The translations under genes were made by a program, and so were the position numbers. DNA of 6,391 nt from Thioalkalivibrio sp. (GTDB taxonomy: Bacteria > Pseudomonadota > Gammaproteobacteria > Ectothiorhodospirales > Ectothiorhodospiraceae), in NCBI GenBank assembly GCA_003550945.1, contig PULL01000248.1, forward strand, positions 1 through 6,391, written 5' to 3'. Within the stretch, counting starts at the first letter, position 1; each line of letters begins with the position of its first letter. This document shows, one piece after another, positions 1 through 4,454 of the stretch. The notes beneath the pieces were generated by a model that searched no databases, had not been told where the DNA came from, and saw nothing but the letters and a program-made list of their open reading frames with translations.

Positions 1-142
1 CGTGCCGGCCGCGATCGTCCGGGCCGGTGCTGCAGGCGCCGTCCCGATAGAACCCGGTGACCGGATCGCCGTCGGAACAGGGCACCAGTGGCTGCCCCAG
101 CACGTTCAGATCCCGGTCCCGCCCCCCTGGTCCACCGTCCAT
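1..142 (-). CDS. DUF2237 family protein, N-terminal part (gene runs off the left edge)
   Basis: This is the first 47 codons of a minus-strand gene cut by the window edge. The reading frame opens with an ATG at 142-140 and gives a peptide with the segment LNVLGQPLVPCS (residues 12-23), followed by DPVTGFYRDGACSTGP (about 26-41) and then DDRGRH. From memory, this order (NVLG.PL.PCS, DP.TGF.RDG.C.TGP.D.G.H) is the N-terminal signature of the DUF2237 family, small bacterial proteins of about 120-130 residues with conserved cysteines and no established function. About 75 residues would therefore be missing. The start is supported by a strong Shine-Dalgarno, GGAGGA, at 155-150 with a 7-base spacer. 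The upstream 12 residues are Gly/Arg rich and not conserved as far as I recall. I am confident of the family and make no claim about its biochemical role. Confidence 0.85.
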   Translation of the reverse strand, partial: MDGGPGGRDRDLNVLGQPLVPCSDGDPVTGFYRDGACSTGPDDRGRH

Positions 143-149
143 CCCGCTG

Positions 150-155
150 TCCTCC
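150..155 (-). promoter_or_regulatory. Shine-Dalgarno for the DUF2237 gene
   Basis: On the minus strand the bases read GGAGGA, placed 7 bases before the ATG at 142. This near-perfect match to the anti-Shine-Dalgarno complement fixes the start of the truncated gene. Confidence 0.75.
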
Positions 156-193
156 CCGCCCCACCCAGTCCCCCCGCACAGTACCACCACTCC

Positions 194-221
194 GGGGTCG
201 GACCAAGAAAAGTGTTTGAAA
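194..221 (+). repeat. Left terminal inverted repeat
   Basis: The outer 14 bases (ggggtcggaccaag) are an exact complement of 456-469. The next 14 bases match 442-455 at 10 positions. Confidence 0.8.
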
Positions 222-227
222 AAACAC
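212..227 (-). repeat. AT-rich hairpin followed by a T run on the minus strand
   Basis: A 6-base stem (gtgttt at 212-217, aaacac at 222-227) encloses the 4-base loop gaaa on the plus strand. On the minus strand the hairpin is followed by TTTTCTT, so it resembles a weak intrinsic terminator or pause site at the edge of the inverted-repeat element. The stem is too AT-rich for confidence. Confidence 0.3.
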
Positions 228-277
228 ACAAAAAGCGCACAAAACCGGGTGTTTTTCGGCCTTAAGAGGGTGTTTTT

Positions 278-288
278 GGCCCCGAAAA
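278..288 (+). repeat. 11-base direct repeat, copy 1
   Basis: The sequence ggccccgaaaa recurs at 381-391, and the complement of its last ten bases lies at 408-417. All copies are inside the inverted-repeat element. Confidence 0.55.
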
Positions 289-381
289 CGGCCCGATAAG
301 GACGGGCTCAGGTGCGAGTGGATCGCGGGGTGCGGGAATACGTGCCAGGAGAGGGGACGCCGGTCTTGCCGAGCCATTTGG

Positions 382-417
382 GCCCCGAAAAGGGGCCTTC
401 AAGGCCATTTTCGGGGC
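382..417. repeat. Nested perfect stem-loop inside the element
   Basis: The outer stem pairs gccccgaaaa (382-391) with ttttcggggc (408-417), ten pairs without mismatch. A small asymmetric bulge (gg at 392-393 against a at 407) leads to an inner stem, ggcctt (394-399) with aaggcc (401-406). An alternative, mutually exclusive hairpin pairs 381-386 with 392-397 around a gaaaa loop. Neither strand has a proper T run after the structure, so it is not a standard terminator. The ability to switch between two folds is seen directly in the sequence. Any regulatory use is inference. Confidence 0.6.
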
Positions 418-441
418 TGAAACGAGGCCATTATCGAATCG

Positions 442-469
442 TTTCAGTCACTTGGCTTGGTCCGACCCC
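442..469 (-). repeat. Right terminal inverted repeat
   Basis: This is the partner of 194-221. On the minus strand it starts ggggtcggaccaag and continues ccaagtgactgaaa. One extra C at 470 and then GG at 471-472 would extend the pairing to 192-193 with a single bulge. Confidence 0.8.
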
Positions 470-484
470 CGGCGCCTCCGGCGC

Positions 485-510
485 AAAAAAAACCGCCCCG
501 GGGGGCGGTT
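485..510 (-). terminator. Intrinsic terminator of the 66-residue gene
   Basis: On the minus strand the stem AACCGCCCC (510-502) pairs with GGGGCGGTT (499-491), nine perfect pairs with a 2-base nominal loop (a larger loop if the top pair opens). It is followed by an unbroken T run (492-485, eight Ts including the last two of the stem). It lies 19 bases past the stop codon at 530 of the small minus-strand gene, which is strong evidence that the gene is real and ends here. Confidence 0.9.
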
Positions 511-529
511 GGATCGCGATGGGCCGGTC

Positions 530-730
530 TTACTGCCGGGTCCAGGCGCTGTAGCCGTCGGTGTTGCCTTCGAGGCCGTCGTTGTAGCCGGCGTCGTAGG
601 CGTCCGTGACCCGCTGCTCCTCGAGCTTGGGGTTGTGGAGAAAGCCGGTCTGCCAGCCGAGCACGTAGGCGGGATCGACGCCAGCGCTTTCCATCTTGGT
701 CGATGCTTCGTAGTAGGTCTTCTTGTCCAT
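530..730 (-). CDS. Small acidic hypothetical protein, 66 residues
   Basis: I do not recognise this family. The protein starts MDKKTYYEAS and ends SAWTRQ. It is acidic (11 Asp/Glu against 6 Lys/Arg), has no cysteine, no signal peptide and no membrane segment, so it is probably cytoplasmic. Two related aromatic-glycine segments stand out: VLGWQTGFLHNP (residues 23-34) and AYDAGYNDGLEG (44-55), each with a G-aromatic-x-x-G core. They recall the GY..G..G segment of ribosome modulation factor-like small proteins, but this is only a resemblance. The start is fixed by the Shine-Dalgarno GGAGGAGAG at 743-735; a longer frame reaching 907 exists but its extra part is Arg/Pro-rich low-complexity sequence. 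A textbook intrinsic terminator follows, so the gene is probably monocistronic and well expressed. Confidence 0.8.
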   Translation of the reverse strand: MDKKTYYEASTKMESAGVDPAYVLGWQTGFLHNPKLEEQRVTDAYDAGYNDGLEGNTDGYSAWTRQ

Positions 731-734
731 GCCA

Positions 735-743
735 CTCTCCTCC
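735..743 (-). promoter_or_regulatory. Strong Shine-Dalgarno of the 66-residue gene
   Basis: On the minus strand the bases read GGAGGAGAG, with the GGAGGA core 7 bases before the ATG at 730. It decides the start in favour of the 66-residue form. Confidence 0.8.
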
Positions 744-882
744 AAATCAGGTTTCGTTCGGTCCGGTGCCCGGCAGCGCGTGCAGTCCCGCGGCGGTGCC
801 CCGTGCGGGTTCCGGCGGGGAGCCGCCGGTTGCCGGGACGGGCGGGAACGGGATCGCACCGGTCCATTGCTAAACGGAGCCG

Positions 883-888
883 AGTATA
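883..888 (-). promoter_or_regulatory. Possible -10 element for the 66-residue gene
   Basis: On the minus strand the bases read TATACT, five of six matches to the sigma-70 -10 consensus, in an otherwise GC-rich stretch. The position 17 bases upstream (911-906, TACGGT) is a poor -35. It would give a leader of roughly 145 bases. Confidence 0.3.
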
Positions 889-1034
889 GGGAAGCCGGGC
901 CGGGCACCGTATATCCCGATCGAGAGGGTTAACGCCCAGGCCTGGTTGCTGCACCATGCACGGTCCCGGAACCGGGCCCACGCGGCTGCGTTCGCCCGGC
1001 CTGGGTGGCCAACCCACGACTATCCGGATGGATC

Positions 1035-1496
1035 ATGCAACTTTCCGATGACGACCAGATGAGCTTCGAGAGCGGTGTTGCGGCCTTCGAGGCCAAGCAC
1101 TTCGCTCGTGCGATGCAGTTTCTTTACCCGCTCGCCGAGGCCGGCATGGCCGAGGCCCAGTACCGCGTGGCGATCATGTGCCAGAACGGGCTGGGCGTGG
1201 TCCGCAAGCCCGAGGAGGCGGTGAAGTGGATGCGCGCCGCCGCCGAGCAGGGCAACCCGATGGCCCAGCACGGACTCGGCTTCATGTACCTCGAAGGCGA
1301 CTGCGTGGAGAAAGAGGCTGCGCAGGCGGTGCATTGGTTCGAAAAGGCCGCCGAGCAGGGGCTGGCCGGCTCCAAGACGACGCTGGCGCTGATGTACGCC
1401 CAGGGCTCCGGGGTCGAGAAGGATCCCGAGGCGGCGCGGCGCTGGTACCTCTCCGCCGGCTTCGACCCCGACGAGCTGGACTCGCTGAAGGGCTGA
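1035..1496 (+). CDS. Sel1-repeat (TPR-like) protein, 153 residues
   Basis: Sel1 repeats are short alpha-helical hairpins of about 36 residues that act as protein-protein binding scaffolds; the partner here is unknown. Three repeats are visible, at about residues 38-73, 74-109 and 110-141. Each shows the family pattern of small residues, then A.Y..G.GV or a variant, then E.A..W...AAEQG. The second repeat has GDCV where GxGV is usual, and the last one is degenerate. No signal peptide is present, so the protein is probably cytoplasmic. The N-terminal 37 residues form an extra helical cap. I chose the ATG at 1035 (MQLSDDDQMS), with a weak GGAT ribosome site 5 bases upstream; a GTG at 1005 would add ten unlike residues. 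It is the first gene of a probable operon, 31 bases ahead of the glutaredoxin gene. Confidence 0.85.
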   Translation: MQLSDDDQMSFESGVAAFEAKHFARAMQFLYPLAEAGMAEAQYRVAIMCQNGLGVVRKPEEAVKWMRAAAEQGNPMAQHGLGFMYLEGDCVEKEAAQAVHWFEKAAEQGLAGSKTTLALMYAQGSGVEKDPEAARRWYLSAGFDPDELDSLKG

Positions 1497-1527
1497 GTCG
1501 GCCATCCAGCGACGAGCCGAGACTGCG

Positions 1528-1800
1528 ATGACCCGGGTCCGCCTGTACCGCATCGAGACCTGCCCGTACTGCGACCGGGCGGAGCGCCTGCTGCAGCGGC
1601 GCGGGGTCGGCGACCGGCTCGACATCATCCGCATCGACGATTCCCGCAAGGGCTTCGCCGAAATGGCGCGCCTCACCGGCCAGCGGACCGTGCCGCAGGT
1701 GTTCATCGGGGACCGCCACGTCGGCGGCTTCGATGACCTCGTCGAGCTGGATATGGAAGGCGAACTCGACGAACTGCTTGCGGCGGTCCGCAATCCCTGA
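1528..1800 (+). CDS. grxC: Glutaredoxin (GrxC/Grx3-like, CPYC active site)
   Basis: This small cytoplasmic thiol-disulfide oxidoreductase uses glutathione to reduce disulfides and mixed disulfides. At 90 residues it has the usual length for bacterial class I glutaredoxins. The dithiol active site CPYC is at residues 12-15, right after the first beta strand. The cis-proline motif TVPQVFI lies at 54-60 and the glutathione-binding GGFDD segment at 66-70. All the expected landmarks are intact, so it should be catalytically competent. It lies between the Sel1 gene and cysG, 17 bases before the latter, so co-transcription is likely. Reducing power for sulfur-assimilating reductases such as PAPS reductase is a natural role beside a siroheme gene, but that link is inference. 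The ribosome site is weak (CGAGA at 1518-1522). The symbol is given by similarity to class I dithiol glutaredoxins. Confidence 0.92.
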   Translation: MTRVRLYRIETCPYCDRAERLLQRRGVGDRLDIIRIDDSRKGFAEMARLTGQRTVPQVFIGDRHVGGFDDLVELDMEGELDELLAAVRNP

Positions 1801-1817
1801 CCGAAGGACGGAACAGC

Positions 1818-3296
1818 ATGGACAACTACCCCCTCTTCATGAAGCTTACCGACCGCCCCTGCCTGGTGGTGGGCGGCGGCAACGTGGCGATGCGCAAGGT
1901 CACGCTGCTGCGCAAGGCCGGCGCCCGGGTGACCGTGGTCGCCCCGGAGCTCTGCCGCGAGCTGGCCGAGCTGCGCGATGCCGGTGAGATCGAGCACCTG
2001 CCGCGGCGCTTCGAGGACGGCGACATCGCACAGCGCGTGCTGGTGGTCGCGTCCACGGACGACGAGGACGTGAACCGCCACATCTCCGAGGTCGCCACCG
2101 CCGCCTTCGTGCCGGTGAACGTGGTCGACCGCCCGGAACTGTGCACCTTCATCACGCCGTCGATGATCGACCGCTCGCCGCTGCAGATCGCGATCTCCAC
2201 CGGTGGTGCCTCGCCGGTGCTGGCCCGGCTGCTGCGTTCGCGGATCGAGAGCTTCATCCCGGCGACCTATGGGCGGCTGGCCGGCATGCTCGAGACCGTC
2301 CGGGACCGGGCGAAGGCGCGCTTGCCGAACACCGAACTGCGGCGGCGCTTCTGGGAGCGCCTGCTCGAAGGTCCGATGACCGAACTGGTGCTCTCCGGGC
2401 GCGACGACGCGGCGCGCGAGATCCTCGACAACGCGCTGGACGAGGGCCTGGACCGCCGCGACGGTGGCGGCGAGGTGTTCCTCGTGGGCGCCGGCCCCGG
2501 CGACCCCGATCTGCTGACCTTCCGCGCGCTGCGCCTGATGCAGCTCGCCGACGTGGTGGTCTACGACAACCTCGTCTCGCCGGCGATCCTGGAACTGGTG
2601 CGCCGCGACGCCGAGATGATCTACGCCGGCAAGCGCCGCAACGAGCACACATTGCCGCAGGAGGACATCAACCGCCTGCTGGTGAAGCTCGCGAAGGAGG
2701 GCAACCGCGTGCTGCGCCTGAAGGGCGGCGACCCGTTCATCTTCGGTCGCGGCGGCGAGGAGATCGATACCCTGCGTCAGGAGGGCATTCCGTTCCAGGT
2801 GGTGCCCGGCGTCACCGCGGCCGCCGGCTGTGCCTCCTTCGCCGGCATCCCGCTGACCCACCGCGACTACGCGCAGTCGCTGATCTTCGCGACCGGGCAC
2901 CTGAAGAACGGCACCATCGACCTGAACTGGGACATGCTCGCGCAGCCCGCGCAGACCGTGGTGTTCTACATGGGCCTGCTCGGACTGCCGATCATCTGCC
3001 GCGAACTGAAGGCCCACGGCCGCCCGGGCACGACGCCGGCCGCGCTGGTGGAGCAGGGCACCACGCAGAACCAGCGGGTGCTGGTCGGCACGCTCGATAC
3101 GCTGCCGGATCTGGTCAAGGAGCATGACGTCCAGCCGCCGACGCTGATCATCGTCGGCGAGGTCGTCGCGCTGCACGAACGCCTGAAGTGGTTCCGCCCC
3201 GGTTCCGACCACACCGCGCACAGCCTGTTCAGCAGCCACGGCCACGCGGCCCCGGCGATGGCGGCCGCCGCGGCGGAAGAAGGGCAGCCGGCGTGA
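1818..3296 (+). CDS. cysG: Siroheme synthase CysG (precorrin-2 dehydrogenase/ferrochelatase and uroporphyrinogen-III methyltransferase)
   Basis: This trifunctional enzyme turns uroporphyrinogen III into siroheme, the cofactor of sulfite and siroheme nitrite reductases and of DsrAB. Residues 1-115 form the NAD-binding dehydrogenase/ferrochelatase part, with VGGGNVA at 18-24 and the catalytic aspartate D104 in NVVDRPE. Residues 116-210 are its dimerisation part. The SAM methyltransferase follows from about 217, with VGAGPGDPDLLT (223-234), VVYD with D250, GKR with K272, RLKGGDPFIFGRGGEE (300-315), PGVTAA, GIPLTHRDYAQS and FYMG with M385. D250, K272 and M385 correspond to D248, K270 and M382 of the Salmonella enzyme as I remember it. 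The phosphoserine site S128 of Salmonella is T128 here. The protein is 492 residues against 457 in E. coli; most of the excess is a tail after residue 459 rich in His, Ser and Ala. Ribosome site AAGGA at 1804-1808. The next gene overlaps the stop. Confidence 0.97.
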   Translation: MDNYPLFMKLTDRPCLVVGGGNVAMRKVTLLRKAGARVTVVAPELCRELAELRDAGEIEHLPRRFEDGDIAQRVLVVASTDDEDVNRHISEVATAAFVPVNVVDRPELCTFITPSMIDRSPLQIAISTGGASPVLARLLRSRIESFIPATYGRLAGMLETVRDRAKARLPNTELRRRFWERLLEGPMTELVLSGRDDAAREILDNALDEGLDRRDGGGEVFLVGAGPGDPDLLTFRALRLMQLADVVVYDNLVSPAILELVRRDAEMIYAGKRRNEHTLPQEDINRLLVKLAKEGNRVLRLKGGDPFIFGRGGEEIDTLRQEGIPFQVVPGVTAAAGCASFAGIPLTHRDYAQSLIFATGHLKNGTIDLNWDMLAQPAQTVVFYMGLLGLPIICRELKAHGRPGTTPAALVEQGTTQNQRVLVGTLDTLPDLVKEHDVQPPTLIIVGEVVALHERLKWFRPGSDHTAHSLFSSHGHAAPAMAAAAAEEGQPA

Positions 3297-3625
3297 ACAT
3301 GAACCTGCCCGACATGGGGGGCTGCTCCAGCAGCGAACCCTTTGCGCTGCGGGTTCTCGGCGACAGCATGGCGCCCGAGTTCGAACACGGCGTGATCATC
3401 ATCGTCGATCCGTCGGCGACGGCCGAGAACGGCAGCTACGTGGTCGCGCGCATGGAAGACGACGAATACCTGTTCCGGCAGTTGCAGATCGAGGACGGCA
3501 CCTACTACCTGGCCGCGTTGCAGGAAGACCAGCGGCGTCTGGAGATCACGGGGCCCGAGGCGATCATCGGCGTGGTGGTCCAGCGCGCCGGACGCCGGCG
3601 CTCGCAGCACAAGCATTACGCCTGA
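3293..3625 (+). CDS. Stand-alone S24 (LexA/repressor C-terminal fold) protein without DNA-binding domain
   Basis: The protein is essentially one S24 peptidase-like domain, the autocleavage domain of LexA and phage repressors, at 110 residues from the GTG start. Numbered from the internal ATG (3299), LRVLGDSMAPEF (residues 18-28) carries the nucleophile-position Ser23. It is followed by GVIIIVDPS, then NGSYVVARMEDDEYLFRQL (44-62). In LexA the catalytic lysine lies in VTVKRL; alignment by eye puts Arg60 or Phe59 there, so the dyad looks broken. There is no N-terminal helix-turn-helix, and no LexA-type Ala-Gly cleavage site is evident in the short N-terminus. The GTG at 3293 overlaps the cysG stop (GTGA) and has AAGGG 8 bases upstream; ATG 3299 is the alternative. 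Translational coupling suggests a role tied to siroheme synthesis or its regulation, but no function can be assigned. It may be a structural or binding domain. Confidence 0.8.
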   Translation: MNMNLPDMGGCSSSEPFALRVLGDSMAPEFEHGVIIIVDPSATAENGSYVVARMEDDEYLFRQLQIEDGTYYLAALQEDQRRLEITGPEAIIGVVVQRAGRRRSQHKHYA

Positions 3626-3627
3626 GG

Positions 3628-3666
3628 GGTTGTGGGCGGCCTGCGGCCGCGCTCCGGTTGTGGAGC
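3628..3666. repeat. Tandem GC hairpins in the convergent gap (REP-like)
   Basis: Two adjacent stem-loops occur, each preceded or spanned by the 8-mer ggttgtgg (3628-3635 and 3656-3663). The first is gcggcc (3636-3641) with ggccgc (3645-3650) around a 3-base loop. The second is gctcc (3651-3655) with ggagc (3662-3666). GTGG followed by a short GC palindrome recalls REP elements of Pseudomonas and relatives. No T run follows, so they are at best weak bidirectional transcription barriers between the cysG operon and the narL-type gene. Confidence 0.4.
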
Positions 3667-3726
3667 CGGTTGGCCGCGCCTCTCGCGAGCCGGCATCGCC
3701 GCCGCAAGGGCGCGACGAGGAGGGAA

Positions 3727-3740
3727 CGGCCGCCCGGCCG
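3727..3740 (-). terminator. Possible weak terminator of the kinase/regulator operon
   Basis: cggcc (3727-3731) pairs with ggccg (3736-3740) around a 4-base loop. On the minus strand it is followed by TTCCCTCCT, which is only partly T-rich. It lies 40 bases after the stop of the response regulator gene. Rho-dependent termination is at least as likely. Confidence 0.25.
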
Positions 3741-3779
3741 CGATCGAGCGCCGTGTCGGCCTGGATTCGGGCGCCGGTC

Positions 3780-4454
3780 TCAGGTGCTGTCCGCCGGGCG
3801 GGGCACGCTGCCGCTCAGCCCATGCTGCACGGCCAGCACGGCGGCCTCGACCCGCGAGTGCACACCGAGCTTGCGCAGGATCGCCTTCACGTGCAGTTTC
3901 ACCGTGCCGTCGGAAATCCCGAGATTGCGCGCGATCACCTTGTTGCTCTGGCCCTCGGCCAGAAGATTCAGGATCTCGCCCTCGCGCGGGGTCAGCGCGT
4001 CGAACGGTCCGGCGGCCTGCTCGATCGCCTCCGGCTGCCCCTGCACCACGCGCACCAGCAATTGCGCGAGGTGCGGTGCGACCACCGTCTTGCCCTGGAT
4101 GATCTCCTCCAGCGCGTCGACGAGGTCGCCGGGTTCCATTTCTTTCAGCAGGTAGCCCTGCGCACCGTTGCGCAGGCACTCGATCAGGTCGTTTTCCTCG
4201 GTGCTGGTGGTCAGCATCACGATCGGCATGCGCAGCCCGCCCTGGCGGAGCCGCCGCAGCACCTCCAGCCCGCTCATGCCCGGCATGCGCATATCGAGCA
4301 GGATCACGTCGGGCAGCAACTCGCGCGCCAGCCGGATTCCGGTCTCGCCGTCGCCGACCGCGCCCACGGTCTCGATGTTGCGCCGGCTCAGCAGTTCCTG
4401 CAGTCCCTCGCGGAACAGGGTGTGGTCGTCGATCAGCAGCACGCGCTGGTTCAT
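3780..4454 (-). CDS. narL: NarL/FixJ-family response regulator
   Basis: A two-domain DNA-binding regulator of 224 residues, the usual length. The receiver domain (about 3-120) has the acidic pair D9/D10, the phospho-acceptor D54 in VILLDMRMPGMSG, T82 in MLTTS, and K104 in YLLKEM. All are intact. After a linker of about 30 residues comes the LuxR-type helix-turn-helix (about 153-212): LTPREGEILNLLAEGQSNK, IARNLGISDGTVKLHVKAIL and SRVEAAV. The recognition segment TVKLHVKAILRK is close to TVKVHVKHMLKK of E. coli NarL, so NarL-like heptamer sites are possible targets. The start ATG overlaps the kinase stop by ATGA, with AGGTGA just upstream, indicating translational coupling and a cognate pair. 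No NarL heptamers were seen in this window. The symbol is by similarity; the regulon and signal are not shown by the sequence. Confidence 0.9.
   Translation of the reverse strand: MNQRVLLIDDHTLFREGLQELLSRRNIETVGAVGDGETGIRLARELLPDVILLDMRMPGMSGLEVLRRLRQGGLRMPIVMLTTSTEENDLIECLRNGAQGYLLKEMEPGDLVDALEEIIQGKTVVAPHLAQLLVRVVQGQPEAIEQAAGPFDALTPREGEILNLLAEGQSNKVIARNLGISDGTVKLHVKAILRKLGVHSRVEAAVLAVQHGLSGSVPRPADST

Larger units (their letters stand above)
194..469. mobile_element. Inverted-repeat-bounded non-coding element (MITE-like), 276 bases
   Basis: The ends are a perfect 14-base inverted repeat: ggggtcggaccaag at 194-207 and its complement cttggtccgacccc at 456-469. The match continues inward imperfectly, so that 24 of 28 positions pair between 194-221 and 442-469. 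The interior has no credible reading frame. It contains an 11-base direct repeat (ggccccgaaaa at 278-288 and 381-391), an inverted copy of its core at 408-417, and several strong hairpins. It sits between the terminator of the 66-residue gene and the DUF2237 gene. No target duplication is obvious at the borders. From memory, ends of the GGGGTCGGACCAAG type resemble those around Y1/REP-associated transposases in proteobacteria, so this may be a non-autonomous or decayed derivative. A folded leader RNA or a very long regulatory hairpin is the alternative. Confidence 0.55.
731..1034. other. Divergent intergenic region
   Basis: These 304 bases separate the minus-strand 66-residue gene from the plus-strand Sel1 operon and must hold promoters for both. 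I see no RNA gene and no convincing reading frame. A possible minus-strand -10 (TATACT, 888-883) has only a poor -35 match at 911-906. On the plus side TATATC at 910-915 is a weak -10 candidate. Small GC-rich palindromes occur: ccaggcctgg at 936-945, cccgg/ccggg at 965-976, and cccaggcc (935-942) with its complement at 998-1005. No operator for a known regulator was recognised. Confidence 0.4.

Noticed and set aside
249..289. Possible CRISPR-like repeats (gggtgttttt twice, ccccgaaaa copies)
   Set aside because: Copies are short, irregularly spaced and in mixed orientation, with no constant repeat length or spacers.
194..469. Retron msr-msd RNA, suggested by inverted repeats flanking a structured region
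   Set aside because: No reverse transcriptase gene is visible on either side; the minus-strand neighbour is a DUF2237 gene and the plus-strand neighbour region is non-coding or antisense.
472..484. Hairpin gcgcc-tcc-ggcgc as a plus-strand terminator
   Set aside because: It is followed by A residues on the plus strand, and no plus-strand gene ends here; the neighbouring stem at 491-510 explains the minus-strand terminator.
530..907. Longer 125-codon form of the 66-residue gene
   Set aside because: The extra N-terminal part is Arg/Pro-rich with no ribosome site, while a strong Shine-Dalgarno precedes the internal ATG at 730.
1005..1034. GTG start of the Sel1 gene at 1005
   Set aside because: It adds ten residues without family resemblance and has no ribosome site; the ATG at 1035 gives a natural N-terminus.
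1020..3245. Minus-strand open frame of 741 codons opposite cysG, grxC and the Sel1 gene
   Set aside because: It lies antisense to three clearly recognised genes. Its composition (Arg, Gln, His, Val rich) is what third-position GC of the real genes produces, and no domain is recognisable.
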